A stretch of 33,684 bases of DNA from Planctomycetota bacterium (GCA_018828825.1 JAHJUV010000125.1:1-33684), one strand, 5' to 3'. Counted from the first letter of the stretch, positions 8,292 to 17,301 are shown. The notes: generated from the sequence alone by a model not told the origin. Numbers and translations: made by a program.

Positions 8292-8387
8292 CTACTCTGC
8301 GAAGTACCTGCTTCACTACGAAATAACTCCCATTCCCCGCTATCCGCCACAGGCTATAAAGGCCGAAAATTTGCTACGTAGCACGAG
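8292..8387. repeat. Degenerate relative of the hypF palindromic element
   Basis: The left end carries ctactctgcgaag (8292-8304), identical to the left arm of the hypF element. The right end carries gtagcacgag, identical to that element's right flank, next to a perfect GCTACGTAGC palindrome (8373-8382). About 70 bp of unrelated or decayed sequence separates them. The last codons and stop of the merR-like gene (ARAT-stop) are formed by this right end. Confidence 0.45.
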
Positions 8388-8613
8388 CAAGAAAAAGCTC
8401 GCGTATCGCACGAAGCGGATACCCTGATTTATTGAGTTTTTTTATCAGCTTTATTCTTTCCACTGCCTTGTCGTCGAACATCCTTCTGTTGGTCCTGCTC
8501 GTCGATGTCGGTTTCACAAGTCCTACCATTATATAATACTGCAGCGACTGTGTCGAGACGCCGGCTTGTTTGGCCGCCTTGCCGATAGACATTAACTTTT
8601 CTTTACTCTTCAT
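8374..8613 (-). CDS. Small MerR-type DNA-binding protein
   Basis: A 79-residue protein consisting only of a MerR winged helix: SIGKAAKQAGVSTQSLQYYIMVGLVKPTSTSRTNRRMFDDKAVERIKLIKKLNKSGYPLRAIRELF (shown here in pieces: helix-turn-helix near residues 9-22, wing region 33-45, and the second helical pair after it). Confidence 0.8.
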   Translation of the reverse strand: MKSKEKLMSIGKAAKQAGVSTQSLQYYIMVGLVKPTSTSRTNRRMFDDKAVERIKLIKKLNKSGYPLRAIRELFLARAT

Positions 8614-8885
8614 AATCGTTTGGCGGGCTTGTCCTCCGACTTGTCCTCCGAAACTTTAGCGTAAGGAGGGTCAAACCCCTGTGAGCCAAAAGGATGACAC
8701 CTTAAAAGGCGTTTTACCGCCATATATATTCCCTTAACCGCTCCGAACTGCCGGACCGATTCGATAGCGTATTGGCTGCAACTCGGCACAAATCTGCACT
8801 GGCCGCCCAAAAACCGCCCCAGGCTCGACTGATAAAGCCTTATCAGCAAGACAATTGCTTCTCGTATAAGGTTGCGGCTGTCCAT
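8610..8885 (-). CDS. yidD: YidD, membrane protein insertion efficiency factor
   Basis: A short protein of about 90 residues with the full YidD signature: an amphipathic N-terminal helix (AIVLLIRLYQSSLGRFLGG), then CRFVPSCSQYAIESVRQFG and LLRCHPFGSQGFDPP. YidD sits at the inner membrane and assists YidC-dependent insertion. A longer frame begins at 8933, but the ATG at 8885 follows the rnpA stop by one base and gives the usual length, so I use it. It overlaps merR by four bases (ATGA). The common neighbour yidC does not follow; a MerR-type gene does. Confidence 0.94.
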   Translation of the reverse strand: MDSRNLIREAIVLLIRLYQSSLGRFLGGQCRFVPSCSQYAIESVRQFGAVKGIYMAVKRLLRCHPFGSQGFDPPYAKVSEDKSEDKPAKRL

Positions 8886-8886
8886 T

Positions 8887-9279
8887 TTATTTGTTTTGTT
8901 TTTTCTCAAAACGCCTCCGCCCATGCTCGGCAAGCTCGATAAATCCCTGTTTTACCCGGCTCAAGGTAATTTTCTTTATATCAGAATCGCCCCTTTTCGA
9001 CAACCTTGCAGAATAAATTACAAAATAGTCAAACCCTCCCGCAATTTTATCCCGGCTTAGCCTGAAAGCCTCTCTGGCGAGTCGTTTAAGCCTGTTCCTG
9101 ACCGCCGCAGGAGCCGTTTTCGAGCTTACAGACACAGCAAATCTCGACTCGGAGGCACCCTTAGGGGCCATATATAATGTCATTAACTCGTTTCTATTAA
9201 ATAACTTATAATCCAGGATGGTTTTGAAGTCATCTTTTGAGCTGATTCTCGATTTTTTGGAAAATTTATAAGTTGTCAT
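8887..9279 (-). CDS. rnpA: RnpA, protein subunit of ribonuclease P
   Basis: The protein component of RNase P, which binds the catalytic RNA and helps recognise pre-tRNA leaders. The diagnostic RNR box is at residues 61-63 within AAVRNRLKRLAREAFR. The N-terminal FSKKSRISSKDDFKTIL and the FAVSVSSK strand also fit; length 130 is normal. It is directly followed by yidD. In most bacteria rpmH (L34) lies just upstream, but the 85 bp to the antiporter gene are too short for a complete rpmH and I see none. The gene is AT-rich at its 5' end. Confidence 0.93.
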   Translation of the reverse strand: MTTYKFSKKSRISSKDDFKTILDYKLFNRNELMTLYMAPKGASESRFAVSVSSKTAPAAVRNRLKRLAREAFRLSRDKIAGGFDYFVIYSARLSKRGDSDIKKITLSRVKQGFIELAEHGRRRFEKKQNK

Positions 9280-9364
9280 AAAACAAGACTAAAAAGACTG
9301 AAAACTTTTAATTAATTATGCTGATTTTACAGGATAAGTAAAATCTCTTTTTGGGCTCTTGATT

Positions 9365-11062
9365 TTAGATGCTCACTGCCGCGACCTGGTCGGCCTGTTC
9401 ACGTTTTCTAATGATTTCCGCGCTTATTTTCCGATTGACGGTCTTGGCATCAAGAACACCGGCCAACTTGCCGTTTTCGTCCGAAACAACAGGCAGGAAA
9501 TCAAGGTCATATTTCTGTATCCGTTCCAGCGCCTCAGCGAGCGGAGCATCTTCTGTGGTCTTGTCGAGTACGGGCTGGGCAATATCGCAAGCCAAAAGCC
9601 AACCGGTAACATTCTGGTGGGCAAAGGTTTCTTTGATGCTGCTTATCGATATGATTCCTTTCAGTTTCGACTGCTCATCTATAACGGGATAATACAAGCC
9701 GTCGGTAGTGCTAAAAATATTGATAATATCATCAAGAGGCAGACCTTCTTTAATAGTCGCCGGTTTTGATTCCATAACATCTTTTACTTTGTACAGCATA
9801 ATCAGGTCCTCTTCGGTAACGTTCATTCCCACTTCGCCCGCTTTTTTGACGCCGATTTTGACAAAAATCGGCCCGATAATCTGAAAGAGAAATACGCCAA
9901 TGATAATAACGGTTATCATTAATTCCCGTATCTGCCCCTCGAAACGGGTACTTGCCATAATCAACAGTGCTATCGCGATTGTGCCCTGCTGATAAAGACA
10001 AAACCCCAGAAACTTTCTTACGGCCGGCGCCGCTTTGGAATACGTTGCACCCCAATGCGAGCCAAGGGCTTTGCCCGCTACGCAACCAATAATATATGCC
10101 GCCGCTGTTAACAGGACAATCCAACTCACTGCTGAAACATTGACTCTGGCCCCGATGATAACGAAAAACAATACATAAATAGGCGCCGAAAATTTGTGTA
10201 TCATCTCAAAACTGGCAGAACTGCGTCTGGGTAAAATATTTATCAATGTCGCGCCAAAGGCCATCGACGACAAAATCACATCAAACTTAAATGTCATCGC
10301 AAGGCCGATATCGAGGATAATGCAGCTGATACTAAAAACGAGAATTTTCTCCTTGTCGTCGATTTGCCTGATTATCCACTTCAAAAGCAATCCGATTAGA
10401 ACGCCAAGAACCAGTGAGCCTGCAATTTCATAAACAGCGTGAACCGCCATTACCGCAAACCCACCCTCGGCATGCTGACCCATGAGTACCGAGGCAACAC
10501 TTACGCTGGCGATATAAAGAATCATAGCCAGGGCATCGTCAAGCGCCACTATCGTAGTGAGCATCGTTGTTAGTGGCCCGCGTGTTTTATATTCCCAAAG
10601 TACAGAAACCGTAGAAGCCGGATCCGTTGCTGAGCAGATTGCTCCGAATACCACACCCGCCGCGACCGCAATGTGCCAATCAAAGACGAGCAGCAGAGCC
10701 GCTGTGCATAGTGTGGCAGCGGTCAAAAATGCGGTTATCCCCTCAAACAGCAGAACGTAGAATACCTGTCTGCCGTATTTGACGAATATGTCTTTTTTGA
10801 GTTCGCCGCCTATCAGAAAGCCAATAATTCCCAGTGCAAAAAGATTGAACGGCTCAAAAGTTTTTATTGTCTGCTGCGACATTACCCCGAGTATCGGCCC
10901 GAGAAGGACTCCTATGACTATATAGCCAACAATCTGCGGTATGTGCAGCCGCTGAAAAAGTCTGGCCCCGAACGTACCGAAAAATATCGCTACGCCAATC
11001 ACTAAAAGCATATTCAAATGGTGAATATCAAATGCCCTAAAATTTTCGAATATTATTGCCAT
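9365..11062 (-). CDS. Cation/proton antiporter with C-terminal CBS pair
   Basis: Residues about 15-400 form a Na+/H+ exchanger-type membrane domain with about 12 hydrophobic segments. Signatures include HIPQIVGYIVIGVLLGP, the ATDPAS segment in FGAICSATDPASTVSVL, and ALDDALAMILY, whose paired acidic residues are typical of transport sites in the CPA superfamily. Two CBS motifs follow (about 425-480 and 490-550; TTDGLYYPVIDEQSKLKGII and YDLDFLPVVSDENGKLAGVL). CBS pairs commonly bind adenine nucleotides and gate transporters, so nucleotide control of ion exchange is likely; that is inference. The transported ion (Na+, K+ or Li+) cannot be told. M18 is an alternative start. Confidence 0.87.
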   Translation of the reverse strand: MAIIFENFRAFDIHHLNMLLVIGVAIFFGTFGARLFQRLHIPQIVGYIVIGVLLGPILGVMSQQTIKTFEPFNLFALGIIGFLIGGELKKDIFVKYGRQVFYVLLFEGITAFLTAATLCTAALLLVFDWHIAVAAGVVFGAICSATDPASTVSVLWEYKTRGPLTTMLTTIVALDDALAMILYIASVSVASVLMGQHAEGGFAVMAVHAVYEIAGSLVLGVLIGLLLKWIIRQIDDKEKILVFSISCIILDIGLAMTFKFDVILSSMAFGATLINILPRRSSASFEMIHKFSAPIYVLFFVIIGARVNVSAVSWIVLLTAAAYIIGCVAGKALGSHWGATYSKAAPAVRKFLGFCLYQQGTIAIALLIMASTRFEGQIRELMITVIIIGVFLFQIIGPIFVKIGVKKAGEVGMNVTEEDLIMLYKVKDVMESKPATIKEGLPLDDIINIFSTTDGLYYPVIDEQSKLKGIISISSIKETFAHQNVTGWLLACDIAQPVLDKTTEDAPLAEALERIQKYDLDFLPVVSDENGKLAGVLDAKTVNRKISAEIIRKREQADQVAAVSI

Positions 11063-11187
11063 TGGCTATACCTGAACAAATTTTTCACTATTGTCAAAAC
11101 AGATAATTTTAGCTTTCCCTAGCGACTGCTACAAGATAAAAATATCCCCATTCAATTCAGGATGGGCCGCAACCACAAATCTGCAAT

Positions 11188-12240
11188 TTATTTTATCCTG
11201 ATGTGATACACGATTTTGCTGCAAAAACGTCGGTATTCCGGCTCGATTTGCTCGACATCCTGACCTACGTAGATACTGAAAAGTTTTTGCGCAATATAGC
11301 TGTTCCATTGTGCCGTAAGCGGTATATTCCTGTCGGACGCTATTTTTGCCTCTGTTTCGTCAATCGGCCAGGTGCCGTTAAGCGCCCCCAGCAGCATCTG
11401 GTGATAATTGGCAAGTCTTCTGCCGTAATCGTCCTCACGCAAAAAACGTACAAGCGCATAAGCCTGGGCATAAAATGCCATTACACCCATATCAGGTTCC
11501 TGCCATAACACGATTTCGCCGGGATTCAGCGAGATAAGATTCCGCAGCGGAATCATCTTCCTGTCTTTCATAACAAGCTTCAAGGTGCCAAGTTTTGCGT
11601 AATTTTTCGCGGGATGGAAAACAAACTGGCCATTTTCATAATCACTCGCTTCAAAAAGCTGCGCAATACCCTCGTCCAGCCAACTCGGCAGCCTATATTT
11701 AAGATACCTGTTGCAGAACTGGTGCCAGCCTTCGTGTCCAATTACACTAAAGGTTCGGCTTCTTCCAATATTATAGGTGACACAAGCACCGTTAAGAAAA
11801 TATGCGCCTTTTTTTATCTTCAGATATACCGGCCATTGACTGCCGGTGAATTCCTTCGTGAACTGCTCCCACTGCGAACGGTCCTTAAAAAGATACAGGA
11901 CAAATCTGTTATGATTTTCAACCGAAATAGGAAGCTGGGCCTGATACTGCCGCCAGGCCGCCTCGGCAAAAGCTGGAATTTGTTTGAGCATTAACGGCTC
12001 AAGCAGCGTCGTATGAATTTTATAATGCTGAGTCTCGATTGTCATACCGTCGCCGTACGGATTATTCCATCTTTCAACATTTCGCACCGCAGGCAGCGGA
12101 GCAACATATTTAATCAGGCCATCGACGGTTGATAGTGAAGCTCTTGGTTTACTGTATGAATTTCCCGACCCTGTCGATAAATTTTGCTCGTTGCAGCCGT
12201 AAGCAAAAACCAAAAATGTTACAAGCAGTGTTTTCTTCAT
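11188..12240 (-). CDS. DUF1570-like lipoprotein, predicted gluzincin metallopeptidase
   Basis: An exported lipoprotein: MKKTLLVTFLVFAYGC is a signal peptide with a lipobox-like end and Cys16 as the probable acylation site. The zinc-peptidase motif is H169-E-G-W-H173, followed by a second glutamate in LPSWLDEGIAQLF (E190), which makes a gluzincin-type HExxH...E site. This arrangement matches the DUF1570 family, which I associate with Planctomycetota; substrates are unknown. It lies 30 bp downstream of the AMMECR1 gene in the same direction. The 125-bp gap to the antiporter gene holds no clear terminator or promoter. Confidence 0.78.
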   Translation of the reverse strand: MKKTLLVTFLVFAYGCNEQNLSTGSGNSYSKPRASLSTVDGLIKYVAPLPAVRNVERWNNPYGDGMTIETQHYKIHTTLLEPLMLKQIPAFAEAAWRQYQAQLPISVENHNRFVLYLFKDRSQWEQFTKEFTGSQWPVYLKIKKGAYFLNGACVTYNIGRSRTFSVIGHEGWHQFCNRYLKYRLPSWLDEGIAQLFEASDYENGQFVFHPAKNYAKLGTLKLVMKDRKMIPLRNLISLNPGEIVLWQEPDMGVMAFYAQAYALVRFLREDDYGRRLANYHQMLLGALNGTWPIDETEAKIASDRNIPLTAQWNSYIAQKLFSIYVGQDVEQIEPEYRRFCSKIVYHIRIK

Positions 12241-12270
12241 TATTTTTCCCGTACAAAATTTCAGAGCGGT

Positions 12271-12822
12271 TTATTTTCCTTCTTCGATAATATCTGCTGT
12301 GAACAGATAAACCTCCGTATCTTTATCTTTCCATGCATCCGGCTTCAATCCTGCCTTGTGTTCGCAGCAATATGACAGGAACTCTTCTTTGCTCCAGCCG
12401 GTCTCGGTCGCGACCTGCGGCAGAAAACAGCCGCTTGCGTAATCTCTTTTTATATATATCCCATCAACACCGAGCCGCAGGCTTAACGGGTCCGCTGTCT
12501 TTTTCAGTGGGGAAAGAACCGAAATTCCAATATCAAGCTCTTTGACTTCCTGCGGCGTAATGCGGTCGGCAAAAAATCTCGCATCGCCCGTGGTTGCCGC
12601 GACAGCCATCTCGCTTACTAATTCTATAAGCGGCGCCTCGGAAATAAACTGTCCGATACAGCCTCGAAGCTCGCCTCTGTTTTTTAAAGTAACAAAGCAT
12701 CCGCAGTGAGCGTTAAGTTCCGCTTCGCTGGACAATGCTTTTGGAGGCTTTTTACCTGCCGCTGCTGCTGCAGCGGCATTTTTTGCAATTGTAAGTAATT
12801 GTTTTTTTTGGTTTTCCGTCAT
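12271..12822 (-). CDS. amrA: AMMECR1-domain protein (AmmeMemoRadiSam system protein A)
   Basis: A single-domain AMMECR1 protein of 183 residues. Conserved landmarks are GCFVTLKNRGELRGCIGQF, the DARFF segment, ELDIGISVLSPL, and a C-terminal LPQVATETGWSKEEFLSYCCEHKAGL. The first is the family's near-invariant LRGCIG motif. In many prokaryotes it is encoded beside a Memo-like and a radical SAM protein (AmmeMemoRadiSam); neither is here, so the symbol describes the family only. A short alanine-rich stretch (KNAAAAAAAGKK) lies near the N-terminus. It is separated from the VTT gene upstream by 4 bp. Confidence 0.88.
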   Translation of the reverse strand: MTENQKKQLLTIAKNAAAAAAAGKKPPKALSSEAELNAHCGCFVTLKNRGELRGCIGQFISEAPLIELVSEMAVAATTGDARFFADRITPQEVKELDIGISVLSPLKKTADPLSLRLGVDGIYIKRDYASGCFLPQVATETGWSKEEFLSYCCEHKAGLKPDAWKDKDTEVYLFTADIIEEGK

Positions 12823-12826
12823 TATA

Positions 12827-13471
12827 TTAAGGAGCGAATGCCGCTCCGAGTTTTTTCATCACAAAAGCAACGAGAGCAAGAAGTGTTATAACAATTATTG
12901 TCGCCAGGTTGAAGTATTTCTCGATAAAATGTCTTGCCTTGATTCCGAACAGATAAAATATAACGCCCTCAGAACCAAATCTCATCGTCCTGAACACTAT
13001 ACTTACGAGCACGAATTTTACTATGGATACTTCCGCCATTCCACCGAGCCAGCTGAAAAGCATATAAGGCACCGGCGTAAGGGCCGAAATGGCAATGGCC
13101 CAGAAATCATATTTTTGATACATCTCAAGGGCAAGATTGACTTTCGGGCCGAGATGAATTTTATCGAATACCGCGATGACATTTTCTCCGCCGATAGCCA
13201 TCCCCAAAAGTAAAGCAATCGTTCCTCCGAGCACAGAGAATATCGCGCAGGTAACTCCGTACCTGATGCCCTTTTTCGGTTTTCCCAGGCACATCCCTAT
13301 TACAAGTACATCGGCAGGTATCGGCACACAGATTGGCTCTGTTATTGCAAGGATGATAAGAGCGATAAGACCGTATTTCGTCTCGGCCCAGTGCAAAACC
13401 CAGTTATACAAACGTTTATGTATTTGCCACGCCGGATGTTTACCTTTGATAGCCACACAATCTTCTGTCAT
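12827..13471 (-). CDS. VTT-domain (YqaA/DedA-like) membrane protein
   Basis: An inner-membrane protein of 214 residues with about five hydrophobic segments. Family features: a re-entrant loop with prolines (TEPICVPIPADVLVIGM), GVTCAIFSVLGGTIALLLGMAIGG split by a glycine-rich turn, and the conserved second half ISALTPVPYMLFSWLGGMAEV ending in an Arg-containing segment (VFRTMRFG). These match the VTT/SNARE-associated superfamily, closer to YqaA than to DedA. Members are linked to lipid flipping and membrane homeostasis; the exact substrate here is unknown. It sits between the prenyltransferase and AMMECR1 genes. Confidence 0.82.
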   Translation of the reverse strand: MTEDCVAIKGKHPAWQIHKRLYNWVLHWAETKYGLIALIILAITEPICVPIPADVLVIGMCLGKPKKGIRYGVTCAIFSVLGGTIALLLGMAIGGENVIAVFDKIHLGPKVNLALEMYQKYDFWAIAISALTPVPYMLFSWLGGMAEVSIVKFVLVSIVFRTMRFGSEGVIFYLFGIKARHFIEKYFNLATIIVITLLALVAFVMKKLGAAFAP

Positions 13472-13492
13472 AATATTCTTCCTTTTGGAACA

Positions 13493-14365
13493 CTAAAGGG
13501 GTAATTGTGTTACCGAATCTGCAAGCTCCTTCAAGGCAAGAGCGGCAGGGTTGGGGTCAAAGCCGGCAAGCGACGAGACGGCTTTTTGGCGATAATGGAC
13601 AATTTGGGATTTTGCAAAATCGATGCTTTTAATCGCGGGCAGAGTCAAAATTTTATTTTCCACATCCCTGCCGCCGGTCTTGCCGGTCTCGCTTTCCTTT
13701 CCGACAATGTCGATTAAATCGTCGGTTATCTGGAAAGCCATACCGAGATTGAGACCGAAATCATATAACGCTTCACAGTCGTTTTCATCGGCTTCGGATA
13801 TGATTGCGCCAAGCCGGCCGCAATTGGCGAAAAAGACCGCCGTCTTTTTTTCTATTATCTCGAGATATTCTTCCACGCCAATAGCAGAATCGCCTCGCAG
13901 GGCGTTCTGAAGCATCTCGCCCTGACAGATTGTCGCCGCCGTATCGGTAAGTATCCGGCTGATGTCGTTTCTTTGCAGAGACTCCATCGTCAAAAAGGCT
14001 TTGCTCAAAAGATAATCGCCGAGCAGTACGGCTAAATTCGCGCCCCACAGATTATTCGCCGTCGCATGGCCCCTGCGCGAACGGCCGTCATCTATCACGT
14101 CATCGTGCAGCAATGTCGCCGCATGAATCATCTCCACGACAGCGGCAATTTCGATATGTATCTTATTTATATCCCCGAACAGCCTGCCGCTCAAAAGCAA
14201 AACAGAGGCGCGAAGCATCTTGCCCTGCCGATGTTTGAGGTAATCGATAAACGCAGCAAGTCTGTCATCGGGACAATTAAGCTGTTCAGACAGGAATTTC
14301 TGCACCTCTGCAAGCTCATCGGCTATGAGCGAGTCAGAAACAGAAGATAGATTGCGTACCGTCAT
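13493..14365 (-). CDS. Polyprenyl (farnesyl/geranylgeranyl-type) diphosphate synthase
   Basis: An isoprenyl diphosphate synthase that condenses isopentenyl diphosphate with an allylic diphosphate to make precursors of quinones or undecaprenyl lipids. Both aspartate-rich motifs are present: the first at D88-D89-V-I-D92 (LLHDDVIDDGRSRRG), the second at FQITDDLIDIVG. The YLKHRQGKMLRA segment supplies the diphosphate-binding Lys/Arg. The frame extends back to 14512, but the ATG at 14365, one base after the aminotransferase stop, gives a normal 291 residues and fits the coupled operon. Chain length cannot be told by eye. The N-terminus lacks a transit or signal sequence. Confidence 0.92.
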   Translation of the reverse strand: MTVRNLSSVSDSLIADELAEVQKFLSEQLNCPDDRLAAFIDYLKHRQGKMLRASVLLLSGRLFGDINKIHIEIAAVVEMIHAATLLHDDVIDDGRSRRGHATANNLWGANLAVLLGDYLLSKAFLTMESLQRNDISRILTDTAATICQGEMLQNALRGDSAIGVEEYLEIIEKKTAVFFANCGRLGAIISEADENDCEALYDFGLNLGMAFQITDDLIDIVGKESETGKTGGRDVENKILTLPAIKSIDFAKSQIVHYRQKAVSSLAGFDPNPAALALKELADSVTQLPL

Positions 14366-14366
14366 C

Positions 14367-15233
14367 TTACTTCGAGCGGCCGTTTGCGTAATCGAAGAAT
14401 TTTTTGCGCAGAAGCTGTGTGATTTTACCGGGTTTTCCGCCGGAAATCTGCCTGCCGTCAATTTCAACAACGCCGATAACCTCCGCCGCCGTGCCGGTAA
14501 GGAAAAGCTCATCAGCGACGTAAAGGTCGAAACGGGTCAGGTTCTTTTCAAAGGCCTCGATTTTTTCCTTCGCCGCAAGACGCATAACAACCGCCCTTGT
14601 AACGCCCTCAAGAGAGCCTGCCTGTATCGGCGGAGAGTAAATAGCGCCGTTCTTGACCATAAAAACATTATCGCCTGACGCCTCGGCAACGTAACCTAAA
14701 TGGTTGTACATTATCGCCTCGGGAACGCCGGCGTCGATGGCCTCAATCTTGGCCAAAATGTTGTTCAGATAGTTAAGGCTCTTTACCTGCGGAGGCAGAG
14801 AAAGAGGATGCGTACGAACAGTGCAGGCACTGATAACTCTCAGACCTTTTTCGTACAACTCTTCCGGGTAGAGCTGGATACTGTCGGCTATAATGATTAC
14901 CTGCGCTTTTTCGCAGACAAACGGATTAATACCCAGGGACCCAACGCCCCTTGTAACAACAAGACGAATATAGCCGTCAACGATATTGTTTGCCTTAATG
15001 GTCTGTGCGACCGCATCGGCAAGTTTCGCAGCGGTCATATCGATATCCAGCCTGATTACTTTCGCCGACTCGTAGAGCCTTTTAAGATGGGCGTCAAGTT
15101 CAAAAATCTTCGAGCTGTAAACACGAATGCCCTCGAAAACACCGTCGCCGTAAAGCAAACCGTGGTCGAAAACGCTGACCTTGGCGTCTTTCTCATCTAC
15201 AAGTCTGTCGTTAATCCAGATTTTTAAAGCCAT
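14367..15233 (-). CDS. ilvE: Branched-chain amino acid aminotransferase (class IV PLP)
   Basis: A fold-type IV PLP aminotransferase. Motifs: FDHGLLYGDGVFEGIRVY near residues 22-39; the PLP lysine K151 in LPPQVKSLNYLNNIL; E184 in VAEASGDNVFMV; and the phosphate-binding GSLEGVTRAVV and LTGTAAEVIGV. These fit IlvE, which interconverts Leu, Ile and Val with their 2-oxo acids, better than D-amino-acid transaminase or aminodeoxychorismate lyase, although those relatives share the fold. Length 288 is typical of the short bacterial form. The gene sits 17 bp downstream of the ABC ATPase gene and one base from the prenyltransferase. Confidence 0.9.
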   Translation of the reverse strand: MALKIWINDRLVDEKDAKVSVFDHGLLYGDGVFEGIRVYSSKIFELDAHLKRLYESAKVIRLDIDMTAAKLADAVAQTIKANNIVDGYIRLVVTRGVGSLGINPFVCEKAQVIIIADSIQLYPEELYEKGLRVISACTVRTHPLSLPPQVKSLNYLNNILAKIEAIDAGVPEAIMYNHLGYVAEASGDNVFMVKNGAIYSPPIQAGSLEGVTRAVVMRLAAKEKIEAFEKNLTRFDLYVADELFLTGTAAEVIGVVEIDGRQISGGKPGKITQLLRKKFFDYANGRSK

Positions 15234-15250
15234 AAAAACTCCGCAAATTC

Positions 15251-15952
15251 TTATCCCGGGGCAACTCTGCCGTCGGCGAGCCTGATTATCCTCGAGGCTT
15301 TCTGGGCAATCCGGTCATCGTGAGTAACCATTACAATCGTCTGGCCGGCGCTGTGCAGTTTTTCAAAGATTCTTAAGATACCATTTCCTGTCTCAGAGTC
15401 AAGGTTTCCTGTCGGCTCATCGGCCAGTATTACGTCCGGCTCGTTTATCATCGCCCTTGCGATTGCGACCCTTTGCCGTTCGCCGCCCGAAAGCTGATAA
15501 GGCCTGTGTTCGGTACGCTCCGAAAGACCAAGCTCTCCCAAAAGTTGCAAAGCGCTCTTTTTAGCCTTTGCCGAACCGACCAGCCAGCCTATCGCGCCGG
15601 CACGTACCATCGGGGCAAGAAGAACATTCTGCAGCACTGTTAATTCGTCAAGTAAATGATAAAACTGAAATACAAAACCAATTTTTCTGTTCCGAAATTC
15701 ATTGATTTTTTTGCCGCTAAACGCCGAAAGCTTTTTCCCTTCGAAAAAAACATCGCCTTTATCGGGCTTATCCAGCGCGCCTAATATATGCAAAAGCGTA
15801 CTTTTCCCACTGCCCGAAGCGCCTTTGACAACGACAAATTCGCCTCTGCCGACATTAAGGTCTATGCCCTTGAGAACTTCAAGACGGACAGCGCCCATCG
15901 GGTAGGATTTAAAAACCTGTTTACAAGTCAATATATTATTGTTTTCTGTCAT
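15251..15952 (-). CDS. lolD: LolD-like ABC transporter ATPase
   Basis: The ATPase of a LolCDE/MacB-type exporter. Walker A is GASGSGKS (44-51), the signature is LSGGE (154-158), Walker B is VILADEP (174-180), and the switch histidine is in VMVTHDDR. RLEVLKGIDLNVGRGEFV is typical of the LolD/FtsE/MacB branch. A longer frame runs to 16030, but the ATG at 15952 overlaps the upstream permease stop as ATGA and yields the usual 233 residues. Directly preceded by two FtsX-like permeases, it most likely moves lipoproteins from the inner membrane toward the outer membrane. Lipoprotein specificity is inferred from context. Confidence 0.9.
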   Translation of the reverse strand: MTENNNILTCKQVFKSYPMGAVRLEVLKGIDLNVGRGEFVVVKGASGSGKSTLLHILGALDKPDKGDVFFEGKKLSAFSGKKINEFRNRKIGFVFQFYHLLDELTVLQNVLLAPMVRAGAIGWLVGSAKAKKSALQLLGELGLSERTEHRPYQLSGGERQRVAIARAMINEPDVILADEPTGNLDSETGNGILRIFEKLHSAGQTIVMVTHDDRIAQKASRIIRLADGRVAPG

Positions 15953-17301
15953 ATCTGGTTTACCCGCAGAATATCTACACAGTTTTGCCTGGCGGCCCTG
16001 ACTGTCGGCAGCATCGCGCCGAGCAGACAAGCCACAATCGCCGCCGCCGCCACTTCAACCGGCAGAGCAACGCCCGGCCGGTTCGGTATCTCGCCTATCG
16101 CATAAATTTCACGGTTCCACATCTGGAAACCGAATTTGTCATACAGCCAGTTTTCGAGACTGTTAATATTGTCTAAAAATATCAGTGCACAGGCAATCCC
16201 GACTATCGCCCCAACAATGCCGGTCAATACCGCGTATCGCAAAAAGACCCGCATAATACCGAAACCGGAGGCGCCGACGCTCTTCAGGATGCCGATGTCT
16301 TTGTTCTTCGCACCCACAATCATATAAAAAATTACGAAAATAATAAAGACCGTAATCAGCCCGACAAGCAGAAAAAGCATTAGCAGCATCGCCTGTTCTT
16401 TTTCCATAGGTGCAATCGTTTCTCTGCGGTAACTCCTGAAATCCTGTATGTTTACAGTCTTAAAAAGGCCCGCAATATCCGAGTCCGATTTTTGTTCGAC
16501 AAATTTCCCCCACAAATCGGCCGTCTTTTCAACGGATTTATCGATGTCGAAGCCTTTTTTAAATTTTATAAATATCGCGCTGGTCCTCTTTTGGCCGATG
16601 TCCATTCCCGTCAGCGATTGCAATTGCTCGAAAGGCAGATACACCATCGTGCTGTCGATTTTCGCAAGACCGGTATTCGCATTATCGCTGTAATAAAATG
16701 TCTTCGTATTGGCGGAGACCGAAACCCCAGCCTTTACAAGTGTCCCTTTAGGCGTGAGCGGAAAACAGGTAATCCCGTAAGACCATCGCGGCAGATATGG
16801 CCACTGCATATAATTGCCCCACTGGTCGCGCTCCACAAGAAGGTCGACGCCAATCACACAGCCCGGCAGTTTAGTATTATAAGAAGGAGCAAAAGCAAGC
16901 GATGGAGTATCCTTGTGAAAATACAGACTCTTCGCGAAATCCGTCGTCTTTATATGAGTCTCCGGAACGATTCCCATAAGACCGAGGGCGGCGTTTCTGC
17001 TGGAAGATTCCGATTTCACAAGGCCGAAGGTATTTATCACCGGCGAGACGCTTTCGACAAAATCGCTCGACCGCAAAGTCGTTATAAATTCATCGTAATG
17101 GCCGAATCCGACCAGAGAATCCGTCGAAACAATACAATCGGAAAAGAACCCGTGGTTCTTATCGATAAAATCCACCGTCAGGCCGTTCATCACCGTCATT
17201 ACAACAATGACGATAAAAACGCTCACCGCTACCGCTAAAACAGCAAGAATCGTCAGCCTGCTGCTCTTGAATAATTTAAAAGGTAATATTATGTCGTACA
17301 T
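15949..17301 (-). CDS. FtsX-like ABC permease (LolC/LolE-type), second copy
   Basis: A 450-residue permease with the MacB/LolC topology: one N-terminal membrane segment (LTILAVLAVAVSVFIVIVVM), a large periplasmic domain (about 45-310), and three C-terminal segments starting at MLLMLFLLVGLITVFIIFVIF, next to the conserved IGILKSVGASGFGIMRVF loop. It begins immediately after the stop of the other permease and overlaps the ATPase gene. Two different permeases with one ATPase match the heterodimeric LolCE arrangement; which is C and which is E cannot be decided here. Confidence 0.87.
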   Translation of the reverse strand: MYDIILPFKLFKSSRLTILAVLAVAVSVFIVIVVMTVMNGLTVDFIDKNHGFFSDCIVSTDSLVGFGHYDEFITTLRSSDFVESVSPVINTFGLVKSESSSRNAALGLMGIVPETHIKTTDFAKSLYFHKDTPSLAFAPSYNTKLPGCVIGVDLLVERDQWGNYMQWPYLPRWSYGITCFPLTPKGTLVKAGVSVSANTKTFYYSDNANTGLAKIDSTMVYLPFEQLQSLTGMDIGQKRTSAIFIKFKKGFDIDKSVEKTADLWGKFVEQKSDSDIAGLFKTVNIQDFRSYRRETIAPMEKEQAMLLMLFLLVGLITVFIIFVIFYMIVGAKNKDIGILKSVGASGFGIMRVFLRYAVLTGIVGAIVGIACALIFLDNINSLENWLYDKFGFQMWNREIYAIGEIPNRPGVALPVEVAAAAIVACLLGAMLPTVRAARQNCVDILRVNQI

